Assembly (NCBI GenBank): GCA_028285525.1
Contig: JANQOZ010000099.1
Span: 1 to 64,000, forward strand
DNA from: Lysobacterales bacterium
GTDB taxonomy: Bacteria; Pseudomonadota; Gammaproteobacteria; Xanthomonadales; SZUA-38
DNA: 64,000 nucleotides
Reading direction: 5' to 3'
In this document: positions 1 through 9,172 of the stretch, piece after piece
Numbering within the stretch: position 1 is the stretch's first letter
Layout of the letters: the number at the start of each line of letters is the position of its first letter
The notes under the pieces: generated by a model
Seen by the model: only the letters and a program-made list of their open reading frames with translations
What the model was told of the DNA's origin: nothing
The model's database searches: none
Program-made: the position numbers and the translations under genes

Positions 1-97
1 GCTGGCCAGGGCGCCCTATCAGGCCCAGCCCGACATCAACGTCGAGTCGGTGTTTCAGCTCTGCCGCTTCTGGCTGAGGCGGGTGGTGCATGTTTAA
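1..97 (+). CDS. C-terminal tail of a DUF4381-like protein (partial)
   Basis: An open frame enters from the left edge and stops at TAA 95-97, overlapping the BatA start by 8 bases. The visible 31 residues contain PYQAQPDINVESVF followed by a Trp/Arg-rich end. This resembles the C-terminus of DUF4381 proteins, which commonly sit between the DUF58 and BatA genes of MoxR/Bat operons. Only the tail is visible, so the assignment rests mainly on position and is tentative. The overlap suggests translational coupling to BatA. Confidence 0.5.
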   Translation, partial: LARAPYQAQPDINVESVFQLCRFWLRRVVHV

Positions 98-1112
98 GCT
101 GGCCTGGCCCTGGCTGCTCGCCGTTGCCCCTTTGCCGCTGCTGGTTTGGTGGCTCTGGCCTCGGGCCGAGAGGCCGTCGGGGCTGAGCGTCCGGGTGCCT
201 TTCTTTGCGCTCATGTCGGCCCAGCAAGAGCAGGCGGAAGCCGGGCAGGCGACGTGGCGAATCCTCCTGGCAATCCTGGCCTGGCTTGCGCTGGTCGCGG
301 CGGCTGCCCGGCCGCAGTGGATCGGCGACGCGATCAGTATGCCGATGACCGGACGCGATCTGATGCTGGCGGTTGATATCTCGGGCTCGATGGAGACGGC
401 AGACATGTCGGTGGCCGGGCAGCCGGCGACTCGGCTGGCGATGGTCAAAGCGGTGGCCGGAGAATTTATGGAGCGGCGCGTTGGCGATCGGCTGGGGTTG
501 ATCCTGTTCGGCCGCCGGGCCTACCTGCAAACGCCGCTCACCTTCGACCGCAGCACCGCGCGCACGCTGCTCGAGGAGTCGGCTATCGGCCTCGCGGGGA
601 AGGAAACGGCCATCGGTGATGCGATCGGTCTGGCGGTGAAGCGGCTGCGAGGCGAAGCGGTGCAGGATCGCGTGCTGATCTTGCTGACCGACGGCGCCAA
701 CACTGCGGGAGCCGTTGAGCCGCTGAAGGCTGCGGACCTCGCCGCCAGCGAAAAGCTGAAGGTCTACACCATCGGTGTGGGCGCTGACGAAATGCTGGTG
801 CGAAGCATGTTTGGCACCCGCAAGATCAATCCGTCGGCGGATCTGGATGAAGCGACGCTCAACGCCATCGCCGACAAAACCGGCGGTCGGTACTTTCGCG
901 CTCGTGATACGGCCGGCCTGCAGCAGATCTACGAAATTCTGGACGAGCTGGAGCCGGTGGCGGAAGAGCAGGAGATACTCCGGCCGCCCAAGGAGCTCTA
1001 CCATTGGCCTCTGGCTGTGGCGCTGCTGCTGTCGCTGCTGCTCGGTCTGATCAGCGCGGTGACCGGACCCCGCGAAGCGGCGGTGTCGGCTGCCGGGGAG
1101 GCATCAGCCTGA
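90..1112 (+). CDS. batA: BatA-like VWA-domain membrane protein
   Basis: This 340-residue protein is the BatA type of the MoxR-associated Bat (aerotolerance) operons. It has an N-terminal membrane segment (about residues 5-22), a second one (about 57-75), and a von Willebrand factor A domain whose metal-ion-dependent adhesion motif DISGSM starts at Asp96. A C-terminal membrane segment lies near residues 303-325. The family is thought to work with a MoxR AAA+ ATPase in envelope stress or protein maturation; its exact role is unsettled. The start at 90 overlaps the preceding gene by 8 bases, and the stop shares bases with the BatB start (TGATG), so the operon is translationally coupled. Confidence 0.9.
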   Translation: MFKLAWPWLLAVAPLPLLVWWLWPRAERPSGLSVRVPFFALMSAQQEQAEAGQATWRILLAILAWLALVAAAARPQWIGDAISMPMTGRDLMLAVDISGSMETADMSVAGQPATRLAMVKAVAGEFMERRVGDRLGLILFGRRAYLQTPLTFDRSTARTLLEESAIGLAGKETAIGDAIGLAVKRLRGEAVQDRVLILLTDGANTAGAVEPLKAADLAASEKLKVYTIGVGADEMLVRSMFGTRKINPSADLDEATLNAIADKTGGRYFRARDTAGLQQIYEILDELEPVAEEQEILRPPKELYHWPLAVALLLSLLLGLISAVTGPREAAVSAAGEASA

Positions 1113-2800
1113 TGGACCTTTCCCAGTTTCATTTCTTAAGGCCCTGGTGGCTTGCCCTGCTGCCGGTGGCGGGCGTGCTCGCCTGGTGGTTGCGCCGGCC
1201 TGGTGGAGACCTGTCCGCCTGGCAGCAGATCTGCGACCCGAAGCTGCTGGAATTTCTGACGTGCGGCGAGGGCGGTCGGCCGCGTCGCTGGCCGCTGGTG
1301 CTGGTCAGCGTCGGCTGGCTGCTGGCCTGTCTCGCGTTGGCGGGTCCGACGTGGAACAAAAGACCGCTGCCTCTGTTTCAAACCGAGGCGGTCCGGGTGG
1401 TGGTGCTCGACCTTTCTCGCTCCATGCTCGCCGGCGACCTGACGCCCGATCGGCTGACCCAGGCCCGCTACAAGCTTGCCGACCTGCTGGATCGCAACCA
1501 GGAGGGGCAGGTCGGGCTCGTCGCCTACGCCGGCGAGTCGTTTGTCGTCTCACCGCTGACCCAGGATGCCAATACGATCAAAGCCATGCTGGGGGCCCTC
1601 GACGTCTCCATTATGCCGGTGCAGGGTAGTGAACTGGGCGAGGCGCTCAGGCTCGCCCATCAGCTGCTCGACGGCGTGACCGTAGCCGATGGCGAGGTCA
1701 TCGTCGTGACCGATTCGGTCGGCACCGGCGGCCTGACCGCGGCGCGGGAGATTTTTGAGGCGGGCCATCGCGTATCGGTCATCGGTGTCGGCACGCCCGA
1801 GGGAGCACCGATTCCTCAGGCCAACGGCGGCTTCTTCAAAGCATCCGACGGCACCATTGCGGTACCGCGCCTCAACGAGGTTGAGCTCGCCGAGCTTGCC
1901 GCCATCGGTGGGGGCATTTACGTGAGGCTTCGAACCGATGATCGCGACCTGGATCGGGTGCTGAGCCCGCGCGCAAACAATCTGGCCACCTCAAGCAACG
2001 ACAACACCGAGAGCCTGCAGTGGCGCGAGGAAGGTCCGTGGCTTGTGCTGCTGCTGCTGCCGCTGGCCGCGCTCGCTTTCCGGCGCGGCTGGCTGCTGGT
2101 GATACCGCTGGCGGTCCTGGTGCTGCCCCCGCCGCCTGCGTCGGCCGACAACTGGGTGCAGGACGCTTTTAAGACCCCCGATCAGCAGGCCTCTGACGCG
2201 CTGAGCGCCGGCGAGCATGAATCGGCCGCAGCGCTCGCTGTGGATCCGATGCTGCGTGGCGAAGCGCTCTATCGAGATCAGCAGTTCGAGGCCGCGGCCG
2301 CCGCATTTGGGAAGGTCAACGGGCCCGACGGCCATTACAACCGCGGCAACGCCCTGGCCATGCAGGAGCGCTACCAGGACGCGATCGATGCGTACGATCA
2401 GGCCCTGGCGATGAATCCTGAGATGGACGATGCGCTCTACAACAAGTCGCTGCTGGAGGAGCTTCTGAAAGAGCAGGAGCAACAGCAGCAGCAGCAGGAG
2501 AATTCTGACAGTCAGGATCAGTCTGAGGGCGAAAGCGAGCAGCAGTCGGAGCAGCCGAGCGAGCAGGAAGGCACCGAGGAATCTGAGCAGCAGGCGCAGT
2601 CGGAGGAGAGTGAGTCCGAGGAGCAGCCCGAACAGACGGCGCCGATGGCCGCCGAGGAGCTCGACGCCGAGGAAAAGCAGTCGCTGGAGCAGTGGCTGCG
2701 GCGCATCCCCGACGACCCGGGTGGACTGCTGCGAAGGAAATTTCTGCTGGAGTATCAGCGCCGTGGTCAGCCGCCGGCCAGCGAGGAGGAACAATGGTGA
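1112..2800 (+). CDS. batB: BatB-like VWA protein fused to TPR (BatB/BatC)
   Basis: A 562-residue membrane protein. The ATG at 1112 is preferred over an in-frame start at 1004 because it forms a TGATG junction with BatA and gives a clean N-terminal membrane segment. The VWA domain carries DLSRSM starting at Asp100. Two hydrophobic stretches follow near residues 310-345, then tetratricopeptide repeats (about 390-450, including HYNRGNALAMQ). Next come a Gln/Ser/Glu-rich low-complexity linker (about 451-520) and a conserved-looking end, LEQWLRRIPDDPGGLL. In many bacteria the TPR part is a separate BatC; here it is one chain. The low-complexity CAG/GAG-rich DNA at 2460-2640 could be prone to length variation. 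Confidence 0.88.
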   Translation: MDLSQFHFLRPWWLALLPVAGVLAWWLRRPGGDLSAWQQICDPKLLEFLTCGEGGRPRRWPLVLVSVGWLLACLALAGPTWNKRPLPLFQTEAVRVVVLDLSRSMLAGDLTPDRLTQARYKLADLLDRNQEGQVGLVAYAGESFVVSPLTQDANTIKAMLGALDVSIMPVQGSELGEALRLAHQLLDGVTVADGEVIVVTDSVGTGGLTAAREIFEAGHRVSVIGVGTPEGAPIPQANGGFFKASDGTIAVPRLNEVELAELAAIGGGIYVRLRTDDRDLDRVLSPRANNLATSSNDNTESLQWREEGPWLVLLLLPLAALAFRRGWLLVIPLAVLVLPPPPASADNWVQDAFKTPDQQASDALSAGEHESAAALAVDPMLRGEALYRDQQFEAAAAAFGKVNGPDGHYNRGNALAMQERYQDAIDAYDQALAMNPEMDDALYNKSLLEELLKEQEQQQQQQENSDSQDQSEGESEQQSEQPSEQEGTEESEQQAQSEESESEEQPEQTAPMAAEELDAEEKQSLEQWLRRIPDDPGGLLRRKFLLEYQRRGQPPASEEEQW

Positions 2801-5800
2801 TGCAACGGTTGTGCTTGGCGTTAGCGCTGTTCTGCGGCGCCGCCGGCGCTCAGGAGATCAGCGCGTCGCTGGATCGGGACACCATCTTCCTGGGTGAATC
2901 GGTGCTGCTGAAAATTGACCTGGTGAATCCCGAGTCTGACAGTCGGCCTGACTATCTGCCGCTGGACGCGCAGTTCAATCGGCTGGATACAGGCACCAAC
3001 TCCAGTCTGGAGCTGACCAACGGTCGAAGACGGCTCAAGGTGCAGCACAACATCCTGCTCGAACCGAAGGTGGATGGCACGCTGGTTCTGCCGCCGCTGA
3101 GGGTGGGCAAGCTCACGACCCAGCCGCTGACGCTGACCGTGCTCGAGCGACCCAAAGCCGACAGAAACTCTGATCAGGACGTTTTTGTTGAGCTCGAAGC
3201 GATGCCGCTCGAGCCTTATGTACATTCTCAGGTTCGCTTGACCGTGCGGCTGTTTCACGCCCCGCCCATCACCGAGGGCGCCCTGAATAATGAACCCTGG
3301 CCCGACGGCCTGGTCGTCGAGCGCGTGGGCGATGACCGCACGCGGACCGAGGTGATCGACGGCAAGCGCTATCGGGTCGTAGAGCGCCGCTTTGCCCTGT
3401 TCCCGGAGCGCAGCGGCACCATCGAGATCCCGCCTGTCGGCTTCCGCGGACGGGTCGCCGATCCGGGCGGCGGCAATGCGTCCCTGTTCAGCCGCGGTCG
3501 GCGGGTCAGCGTCAGCAGTGATCCGCTGTCGCTCGAGGTGAAGCCCCAGCCGGCAAGTTTCAGCGGCGACCTCTGGCTGCCCGCAGCCGACCTGACCCTT
3601 AGTGAGGTCTGGCCGAACGGCGAACCCAGCTTTGTGCAGGGAGAGCCGGTTACCCGCAAGCTCGAGCTGCGCGCCCGCGGCCTGCTGTCGGTCCAGCTGC
3701 CTGATATCGCCTTGCCGGACGTGGCTGGCATCAAGGTTTACCCGGATCAGCCCAGCAGCAAGACAAACTCCAGCCCCACCGGCTGGGCGCTGGCCAGCCG
3801 TGACCAGACCTATGCATTGGTGCCAACGGAGGCCGGCGTCATGACGTTGCCGGAGATCCGAATCCCCTGGTGGGACGTGGAGGCCAACCAGGAGCGGGTT
3901 GCGGTGATTCCGGCCCGGGAGGTCAACGTGGCGGCCGGCCAGTCCGCCGCGCTGTCGCCCGATCTCGTGCCCCAGTTCGCAGACTCGGCCGGGCGGCTCG
4001 ACGGCGGTGTTGCGGCGAACGGCGCCTCACCCTCCTGGTGGCCGACCCTAAGCGCGGTGCTGGCTGCGCTGTGGCTGGGAACGGCCGTTGCCTGGTGGCG
4101 CGAAAAAAACGCCGTGCCGCAGCCGGTTGAACCCGCGGCCACCGATCGAGAGGTGGCGAGAACCGCCAGTGAGAAACAGTGGCGGCAGCGGCTGGCGCAG
4201 GCCTGCGAGGCGAGCGATGGACGCGCCGCGGCTCAGGCGCTGGTAGCGCTCGCCCGTGCTGCCAGCGGCCAACCGGTGAACTCGCTTCATGCCGCGGCGA
4301 TGCTCGCCGCGGATGGGAAGGCGATTGAACTGATTCTGGAGCTCGACCAGTGCCTGTATTCGCGACAGGGCAACTCGTGGTCCGGCGCGGCCCTGGCGGC
4401 GCTGGCTGACAAGCTGAAGTTCCGCTCACTAACGACTGAACGAGACCAGGCGGCGGGCCCCGCAGCATTGCCGCCGCTGTATTCAGCGATACTCGTGCTG
4501 AGCTGTGGGCTCACGCTTGCCGCGCTCGGCGGTCGAGCGGCGGCGCAGCCGGCGGACGAGCCCATCGGTTCAGACTGTGCCGCACCGCCGGTGCTGCTGA
4601 CCGGCGCGACCATTCACGCGGTCTCTGCTGACAACCCGCGCCCCGAAGCCCTGGCGTACAGTCCGTGCGGCAAGGTGCTGGCCGCAGGAACGGCGGCTGA
4701 CCTCGGCCGCGCATATCCCGAAGCAAAAACCGTGGCGGTGCCCGGCACCACGATCGTGCCCGGACTGATCGACGCTCATGGCCATGTCATGAACCTGGGC
4801 CTCGGGCTGCTGGCCGTGGACCTGCGGGATACCGCGTCAAAAGCGGAGGTGCTGGAGCGGTTGCGCGATTTCTCCCGCAATCTGCCGCCGGAAGCCTGGC
4901 TGCTGGGTCGCGGCTGGGATCAAAACGACTGGCCCGAGAAGGCGTTTCCGACCCGCGCTGACCTCGATGCCCTGTTCCCGGATCGCCCCGTGTGGCTGAC
5001 CCGTATCGACGGCCACGCAGCCTGGGGTAACTCCGCCGCGCTGGCGGAAGCCGATCGAGATTTTTCGGGCGACTGGCAGCCCGAGGGCGGTCAGATTCAG
5101 CGCGACAGCGAGGGCGAGGCGACCGGCATCTTTGTGGATCGGGCGATGGCGTTCGTGCAGTCGCAGGTGCCGGCATGGACCGGAGCGGACCGCCGCCGTG
5201 CTTTGAAGCTCGCGATGGAGGCGCTGGCCGCCGGGGGCATCACCGGCGAGCATGACGCTGGAACCTCACAGCAGGACCTCGAGCGTTTCCTCGCCGCGGA
5301 ACAAGCTGACGAGCTGACCCTGCGGATTTACGCCATGGCCGACGGAGACCAGGAGCTGCTGCAGTCGCTGTGTCAGGAAACGGTTCATACCGATCGAGTC
5401 AGCGCCCGGTCCGTCAAGCTGTACGCCGACGGCGCGCTGGGATCCCGCGGCGCGGCGCTGATTGCGGACTACTCTGACGACCCCGGAAATCGCGGTCTCC
5501 TGCTCCAGCCAAAGGCGAGGCTGACTGAACAGGTCACCCGCGCGATGGGCTGCGGGCTGCAGGTGAACACGCACGCCATTGGAGACCTGGGAAATCGGGT
5601 TGTGCTCGACGCCTATGAATCGGGCAGTAATGAGCATCCCGCCAACCCGGGTCGCCATCGAATCGAACACGCCCAGGTGATTTCACCGAGAGATTTTCCG
5701 CGCTTCGCGGAGCTTTCGCTGATCGCCTCCGTCCAGCCCACTCACGCGACCAGCGATATGTACTGGGCTCAGGAGCGCGTCGGGCCCATACGTATCCGGG

Positions 5801-6210
5801 GTGCGTATGCCTGGCGCCGGATGCGTGAACTCTCGATTCCCCTCGCGCTGGGTTCCGACTTTCCCGTCGAAAAAATCAGTCCGATGCTCGGGCTGCACGC
5901 GGCGGTCACCCGCCAGGACGTCAAAGGCTGGCCAGCCGGCGGCTGGTATCCCGACCAGGTGCTGACGCGGGCTGAGGCTCTGCACGGCTTCACGCTGGGG
6001 GCTGCTTTCGCGGCTTTTGCCGAAAACGAAGTTGGCTCCCTGGAGGCCGGCAAGTTTGCCGATCTGGTCATCCTCGATCGCGACGTCATGACCATCCCGG
6101 GCGGGGAGATTCCGGCAGTGAAGGTGCTCGCGACGGTAGTCGGCGGTCGTGCGGTTTACCTCAACCCTGACTGGACCGAAGCCGGAGCTCAGGCGCTGCC
6201 CAAGCACTGA
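2794..6210 (+). CDS. BatD (oxygen-tolerance protein) fused in frame to a YtcJ-like amidohydrolase
   Basis: One uninterrupted 1138-residue reading frame. ATG 2794 has a strong AGGAGG ribosome site 5 bases upstream and overlaps BatB by 7 bases. Residues 1-19 are a signal peptide. Residues 20-410 are BatD-like beta domains, and a membrane anchor lies at 415-435, followed by a cytoplasmic tail ending LPPLYS, which resembles the usual BatD C-terminus. A second hydrophobic stretch (563-584) ending AAAQ looks like a signal peptide. It leads into an amidohydrolase of the YtcJ/LAF3 type with metal motif GLIDAHGHV (His662, His664). The topology would put both domains in the periplasm. No stop separates them; internal TTG 4468 or GTG 4495 lack a good ribosome site. 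A sequencing error removing a BatD stop is the main alternative. Confidence 0.8.
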   Translation: MVMQRLCLALALFCGAAGAQEISASLDRDTIFLGESVLLKIDLVNPESDSRPDYLPLDAQFNRLDTGTNSSLELTNGRRRLKVQHNILLEPKVDGTLVLPPLRVGKLTTQPLTLTVLERPKADRNSDQDVFVELEAMPLEPYVHSQVRLTVRLFHAPPITEGALNNEPWPDGLVVERVGDDRTRTEVIDGKRYRVVERRFALFPERSGTIEIPPVGFRGRVADPGGGNASLFSRGRRVSVSSDPLSLEVKPQPASFSGDLWLPAADLTLSEVWPNGEPSFVQGEPVTRKLELRARGLLSVQLPDIALPDVAGIKVYPDQPSSKTNSSPTGWALASRDQTYALVPTEAGVMTLPEIRIPWWDVEANQERVAVIPAREVNVAAGQSAALSPDLVPQFADSAGRLDGGVAANGASPSWWPTLSAVLAALWLGTAVAWWREKNAVPQPVEPAATDREVARTASEKQWRQRLAQACEASDGRAAAQALVALARAASGQPVNSLHAAAMLAADGKAIELILELDQCLYSRQGNSWSGAALAALADKLKFRSLTTERDQAAGPAALPPLYSAILVLSCGLTLAALGGRAAAQPADEPIGSDCAAPPVLLTGATIHAVSADNPRPEALAYSPCGKVLAAGTAADLGRAYPEAKTVAVPGTTIVPGLIDAHGHVMNLGLGLLAVDLRDTASKAEVLERLRDFSRNLPPEAWLLGRGWDQNDWPEKAFPTRADLDALFPDRPVWLTRIDGHAAWGNSAALAEADRDFSGDWQPEGGQIQRDSEGEATGIFVDRAMAFVQSQVPAWTGADRRRALKLAMEALAAGGITGEHDAGTSQQDLERFLAAEQADELTLRIYAMADGDQELLQSLCQETVHTDRVSARSVKLYADGALGSRGAALIADYSDDPGNRGLLLQPKARLTEQVTRAMGCGLQVNTHAIGDLGNRVVLDAYESGSNEHPANPGRHRIEHAQVISPRDFPRFAELSLIASVQPTHATSDMYWAQERVGPIRIRGAYAWRRMRELSIPLALGSDFPVEKISPMLGLHAAVTRQDVKGWPAGGWYPDQVLTRAEALHGFTLGAAFAAFAENEVGSLEAGKFADLVILDRDVMTIPGGEIPAVKVLATVVGGRAVYLNPDWTEAGAQALPKH

Positions 6211-6303
6211 GCGGCCAAGCCACGTCGCCAAGTCGCACTAGAGCAATAAATCTAATCCGGCGCGATACACTGGGAGTCCGGGATATTTACTGGGAGAGTG
6301 CCG

Positions 6304-7080
6304 TTGAAGCGCGTGGTTTTTAATCAGAAGGGTGGCGTCGGCAAGTCCACGATTGTGTGTAATCTGGCGGCGATCAACGCCGACAGCGGACGCTCCACCG
6401 TCGTGATCGACATGGACCCACAGGGGAACTCGAGCCAGTACCTGCTTGGACCGGACTGGGATCAGCGCGAGGCGAACGTCGCCCGTTACCTGGAAAGCAC
6501 CCTGGGACCAGGTCGCCGCAAGGTGGACCCTGCCGAATTCTGCGTGGAGACGCCGTTTCCTGACCTTTGGGTGATGCCCGGGTCACCGGATCTGGCCGAG
6601 CTGCGCATCAAGCTGGAGCAGAAGCACAAGATCTTTAAGCTTCGCGACGCGCTGAACGCGCTCAGCGAGGAGGTCGACGATATCTACGTCGACACGCCGC
6701 CGGCCTACGACTTTTTCAGCCTCTCGGCCCTGATCGCCTGCGACCGGGTCCTGATCCCTTTCGACTGCGATGAGTTTTCCCGGAAAGCGCTCTACACGCT
6801 GATGGATAACGTCGACGAGGTGCAGGCGGACCACAATGAAGACCTGCGTCTGGAGGGGATTGTGGTCAACCAGTTTCAGGCGCAGTCCAACCTGCCGGCG
6901 CGGATAGTGGCCGAAATGAAGAAAGAAAAGCTGCCGATGCTGACGCCGATGATCAGCAGCTCGGTGGTTGTCAAAGAGTCACACGAGGCCAATCAGCCGC
7001 TGATCTACTTCCGTCGGAGCCACAAGGTCACCCAGCAGTTCGTCGAGCTGCACAAAAAGCTGCGGCGTCGCCGGGTCTGA
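6304..7080 (+). CDS. Orphan ParA/Soj-family ATPase
   Basis: A 258-residue P-loop ATPase of the ParA/MinD superfamily, with the deviant Walker A KGGVGKST near the N-terminus, Walker A' VIDMDPQG and the VDTPPAYD segment (Walker B). The TTG at 6304 is chosen because GGGAGA at 6292-6297 is 6 bases upstream; the in-frame GTG at 6298 would directly abut that ribosome site. ParA proteins position DNA or protein cargo on the nucleoid or membrane. No ParB, parS-like repeat or chemotaxis/flagellar gene is adjacent, so the cargo is unknown. It ends one base before the converging ada gene. Confidence 0.85.
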   Translation: MKRVVFNQKGGVGKSTIVCNLAAINADSGRSTVVIDMDPQGNSSQYLLGPDWDQREANVARYLESTLGPGRRKVDPAEFCVETPFPDLWVMPGSPDLAELRIKLEQKHKIFKLRDALNALSEEVDDIYVDTPPAYDFFSLSALIACDRVLIPFDCDEFSRKALYTLMDNVDEVQADHNEDLRLEGIVVNQFQAQSNLPARIVAEMKKEKLPMLTPMISSSVVVKESHEANQPLIYFRRSHKVTQQFVELHKKLRRRRV

Positions 7081-7081
7081 G

Positions 7082-8167
7082 TCAGGACGCCCGCTGCCTC
7101 GCCAGCCGGGCGGCACGCACTCGCTCGTGCTCCAAGAGCCACTGCTTGCGCCATAGCCCGCCGCCATAGCCGGTCAGCGACCCGTCTGCGCCGATGACCC
7201 GATGGCAGGGAACCACAATCGACAGCGTATTGGCGCCGTTCGCGCGCGCCACGGCTCGGCTGGAACCCGGTCTGCCAAGCTGCCGGGCCAGTTCGCCGTA
7301 GCTCCTGGTCTCACCCGCGGGAATGGCCCGCAGCGCGTCCCACACTGAGCGGGTAAAAGCACTCGCCGGCGGGCTGCCGCCGGTTTCGCAGGCCGTGCGA
7401 AATGGCGTCATCGACCCGGAAAAATAGTCGCCTAGTTCGCTGCTGATCTGGTCGATCAGCGGATTGTTGCTGATGCCCAGCGGGCCTCGATACGCCTGCA
7501 GGCGCTTGAGTTCCCCGGGAAGCCCTTTTCGATCGTGGAACTCAAGCAGCAGCAGCGCCCGCTCGTCAGCGACCACGATGATCGGTCCGAGCGGACTCTC
7601 GACCCAGCCGCAGCAGAGGTCATGCGCTTTGCTCAAGCTGGAGGGCGGTTGGCCGGTCAGCCTGGCGACAGCCTGTCGGAAGCCGCTGGCAGAGTCGAAG
7701 CCGGACTCCAGCTGCGCGTCGATAACGGCGCCGCCGTTCGCGATTTGCTCCATGCCGCCGCGAAGGCGACGCAGCCGGGCCATTTCCAGGAAAGTCATGC
7801 CGAAGTGACGCTTGAAGATGCGTCTCACGGTCGAGGGATCGAGCCCCAGCCGCTCTACGTCGGCTTCGCGCCAGCGTCGGCCAGTTGCTTGGTCCAACGC
7901 TTCGAGCAGGCGAGTAATCAGGGGATCTTCGGTGGACAGCGGATGCAGGGGGCGGCAGCGCCGGCAGGGTCGATAACCGGCGTCGAGACAGTCGGCGACG
8001 TTATCGAAGAAGCGGCAGTTTTCAGCTTTCGGCTTGCGGGCCGAGCAGCTCAGCCGGCAAAAGATGCGCGTGCTGGCGACGCCGACCCAGGCGAGACCCT
8101 CATAGCTGCGGTCGCGACTGAGCAGCGCTTCGTAAAGGGTTTGGTCATCAGGCAACTGAAATAACAT
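7082..8167 (-). CDS. ada: Bifunctional DNA-alkylation repair protein/transcriptional activator Ada
   Basis: A 361-residue protein with the full Ada layout. The N-terminal domain has Cys37, Cys41, Cys68 and Cys71, matching the zinc and methylphosphotriester-accepting cysteines of E. coli Ada (38, 42, 69, 72). An AraC-type helix-turn-helix domain occupies about residues 85-165. The C-terminal O6-methylguanine methyltransferase domain has the PCHR active site at Cys321, the same position as in E. coli. Methyl transfer to the N-terminal cysteine turns Ada into an activator of its own regulon. No alkB lies beside it. It converges on the parA-like gene with a one-base gap, and no terminator is visible between them. 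Confidence 0.95.
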   Translation of the reverse strand: MLFQLPDDQTLYEALLSRDRSYEGLAWVGVASTRIFCRLSCSARKPKAENCRFFDNVADCLDAGYRPCRRCRPLHPLSTEDPLITRLLEALDQATGRRWREADVERLGLDPSTVRRIFKRHFGMTFLEMARLRRLRGGMEQIANGGAVIDAQLESGFDSASGFRQAVARLTGQPPSSLSKAHDLCCGWVESPLGPIIVVADERALLLLEFHDRKGLPGELKRLQAYRGPLGISNNPLIDQISSELGDYFSGSMTPFRTACETGGSPPASAFTRSVWDALRAIPAGETRSYGELARQLGRPGSSRAVARANGANTLSIVVPCHRVIGADGSLTGYGGGLWRKQWLLEHERVRAARLARQRAS

Positions 8168-8253
8168 GGCCTAGTAATACCATGAAGCCTGACGGCGCGT
8201 CGCCGGAGATCGGGCAGCGAATTGCGCTGCCCGCGGCTGTGACTACAGGTTTG

Positions 8254-8985
8254 TTAGAGGCTCGCAACCAGGTTGTTCGAGCGATTAAGATCGCGCGAAA
8301 GCTGCCGCGCCAGCGGCGACAGGTCCTGGCCCTCATGGCCGAAGAGCGCCAGGGCGCCCGCTGAGGTCGGCATCATCTGTACCGTGACCTGGTCCATGGA
8401 GAAGTTGTGCTTCTGCTCCATCGGCTCGCCGGGCATCAGCATCACGGTGACCTTATCCCCGGAATCGTCAGTCAGCACCAGGTGCAGTCCTCGCTTCTCG
8501 CCGATGACACAGGGGCTCAAGTAGGTCACATCCGCAATCGCGTTCTCCAGGTTCACGCCTTGCGAGGTGAACCCCTGGGCAACCATCGGCGGAGGCAGCG
8601 GCTTGTCATTGGCGAACGCTGCGGGCTCCGGATGTTCGATGTGCGCAACAAACGCCTCGCGCGCGAAGGCGTCGGCCTGCGGCCCGCGCGGCAGGATGAC
8701 CGACGCAACGCCGACCAGCACCAGTACCGCCGCTGCCATGGCCAGCCATACCGGGGGACGGTAGGCGGGTTGGCTCTCCTCGTCGGCAAAACAATGCGCG
8801 AGGATCGACTCGACGGACGGTGACGGAACCGGGACTCGCAGCGCACTCTCGAGCTTGTCCTCGAACTCCTGGGCAGCCGCATGCGCGCTCGCATTCTGGA
8901 TGGAGCTGCGGCTTGCTTCGAGAAATTCCGGCTCGCGGCTTCGCGGGTCGGCATTCAGATAAATTTTGAACTGTTCGAAATCCAT
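8254..8985 (-). CDS. DUF3379-family membrane protein (putative anti-sigma-like)
   Basis: A 243-residue protein beginning MDFEQFKIYLNADP, with a soluble N-terminal part (about 1-78), one membrane segment (about 80-99, WLAMAAAVLVLVGVASVIL) and a periplasmic C-terminal domain. This matches DUF3379 proteins as I recall them, which are usually encoded just after an ECF (RpoE-like) sigma factor and are assumed to act as anti-sigma factors. Here no sigma factor is adjacent: ada is downstream, and an Lrp regulator starts 187 bases upstream in the same orientation. The start codon has only a weak ribosome site. Family assignment is from memory of the N-terminal pattern. Confidence 0.7.
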   Translation of the reverse strand: MDFEQFKIYLNADPRSREPEFLEASRSSIQNASAHAAAQEFEDKLESALRVPVPSPSVESILAHCFADEESQPAYRPPVWLAMAAAVLVLVGVASVILPRGPQADAFAREAFVAHIEHPEPAAFANDKPLPPPMVAQGFTSQGVNLENAIADVTYLSPCVIGEKRGLHLVLTDDSGDKVTVMLMPGEPMEQKHNFSMDQVTVQMMPTSAGALALFGHEGQDLSPLARQLSRDLNRSNNLVASL

Positions 8986-9172
8986 TTTCGCTGTTTTACT
9001 TCTAGCCCCCGCACGCGCGCGGGCGATGGTTAAAGGTCAGACACCCATAAGACCCGGCATCGCGACTTTTTCTTTCATGAATTTCTAACAATTTTTGTCG
9101 TCGGCGCCGCAGGCCCGTTTGGAGGGTATTGCCAACGGCGTTTGAGTGGCGTGAACGCCTGAGAGAGTTAAA

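Noticed and set aside
2460..2640. CAG/GAG-rich DNA as a possible tandem repeat locus
   Set aside because: It is a low-complexity Gln/Ser/Glu coding linker with irregular units, not a true tandem repeat.
4468..4500. An internal start (TTG 4468 or GTG 4495) making the amidohydrolase a separate gene
   Set aside because: Neither has a good ribosome site, and no stop codon ends BatD before it, so a fused product would be made in any case. Kept as an alternative in the feature entry.
8986..9172. A repeat-like AAAGGTCAGACACCC sequence near 9030
   Set aside because: It recalls motifs linked to REP-type elements, but no inverted partner is present here, so no element can be claimed.
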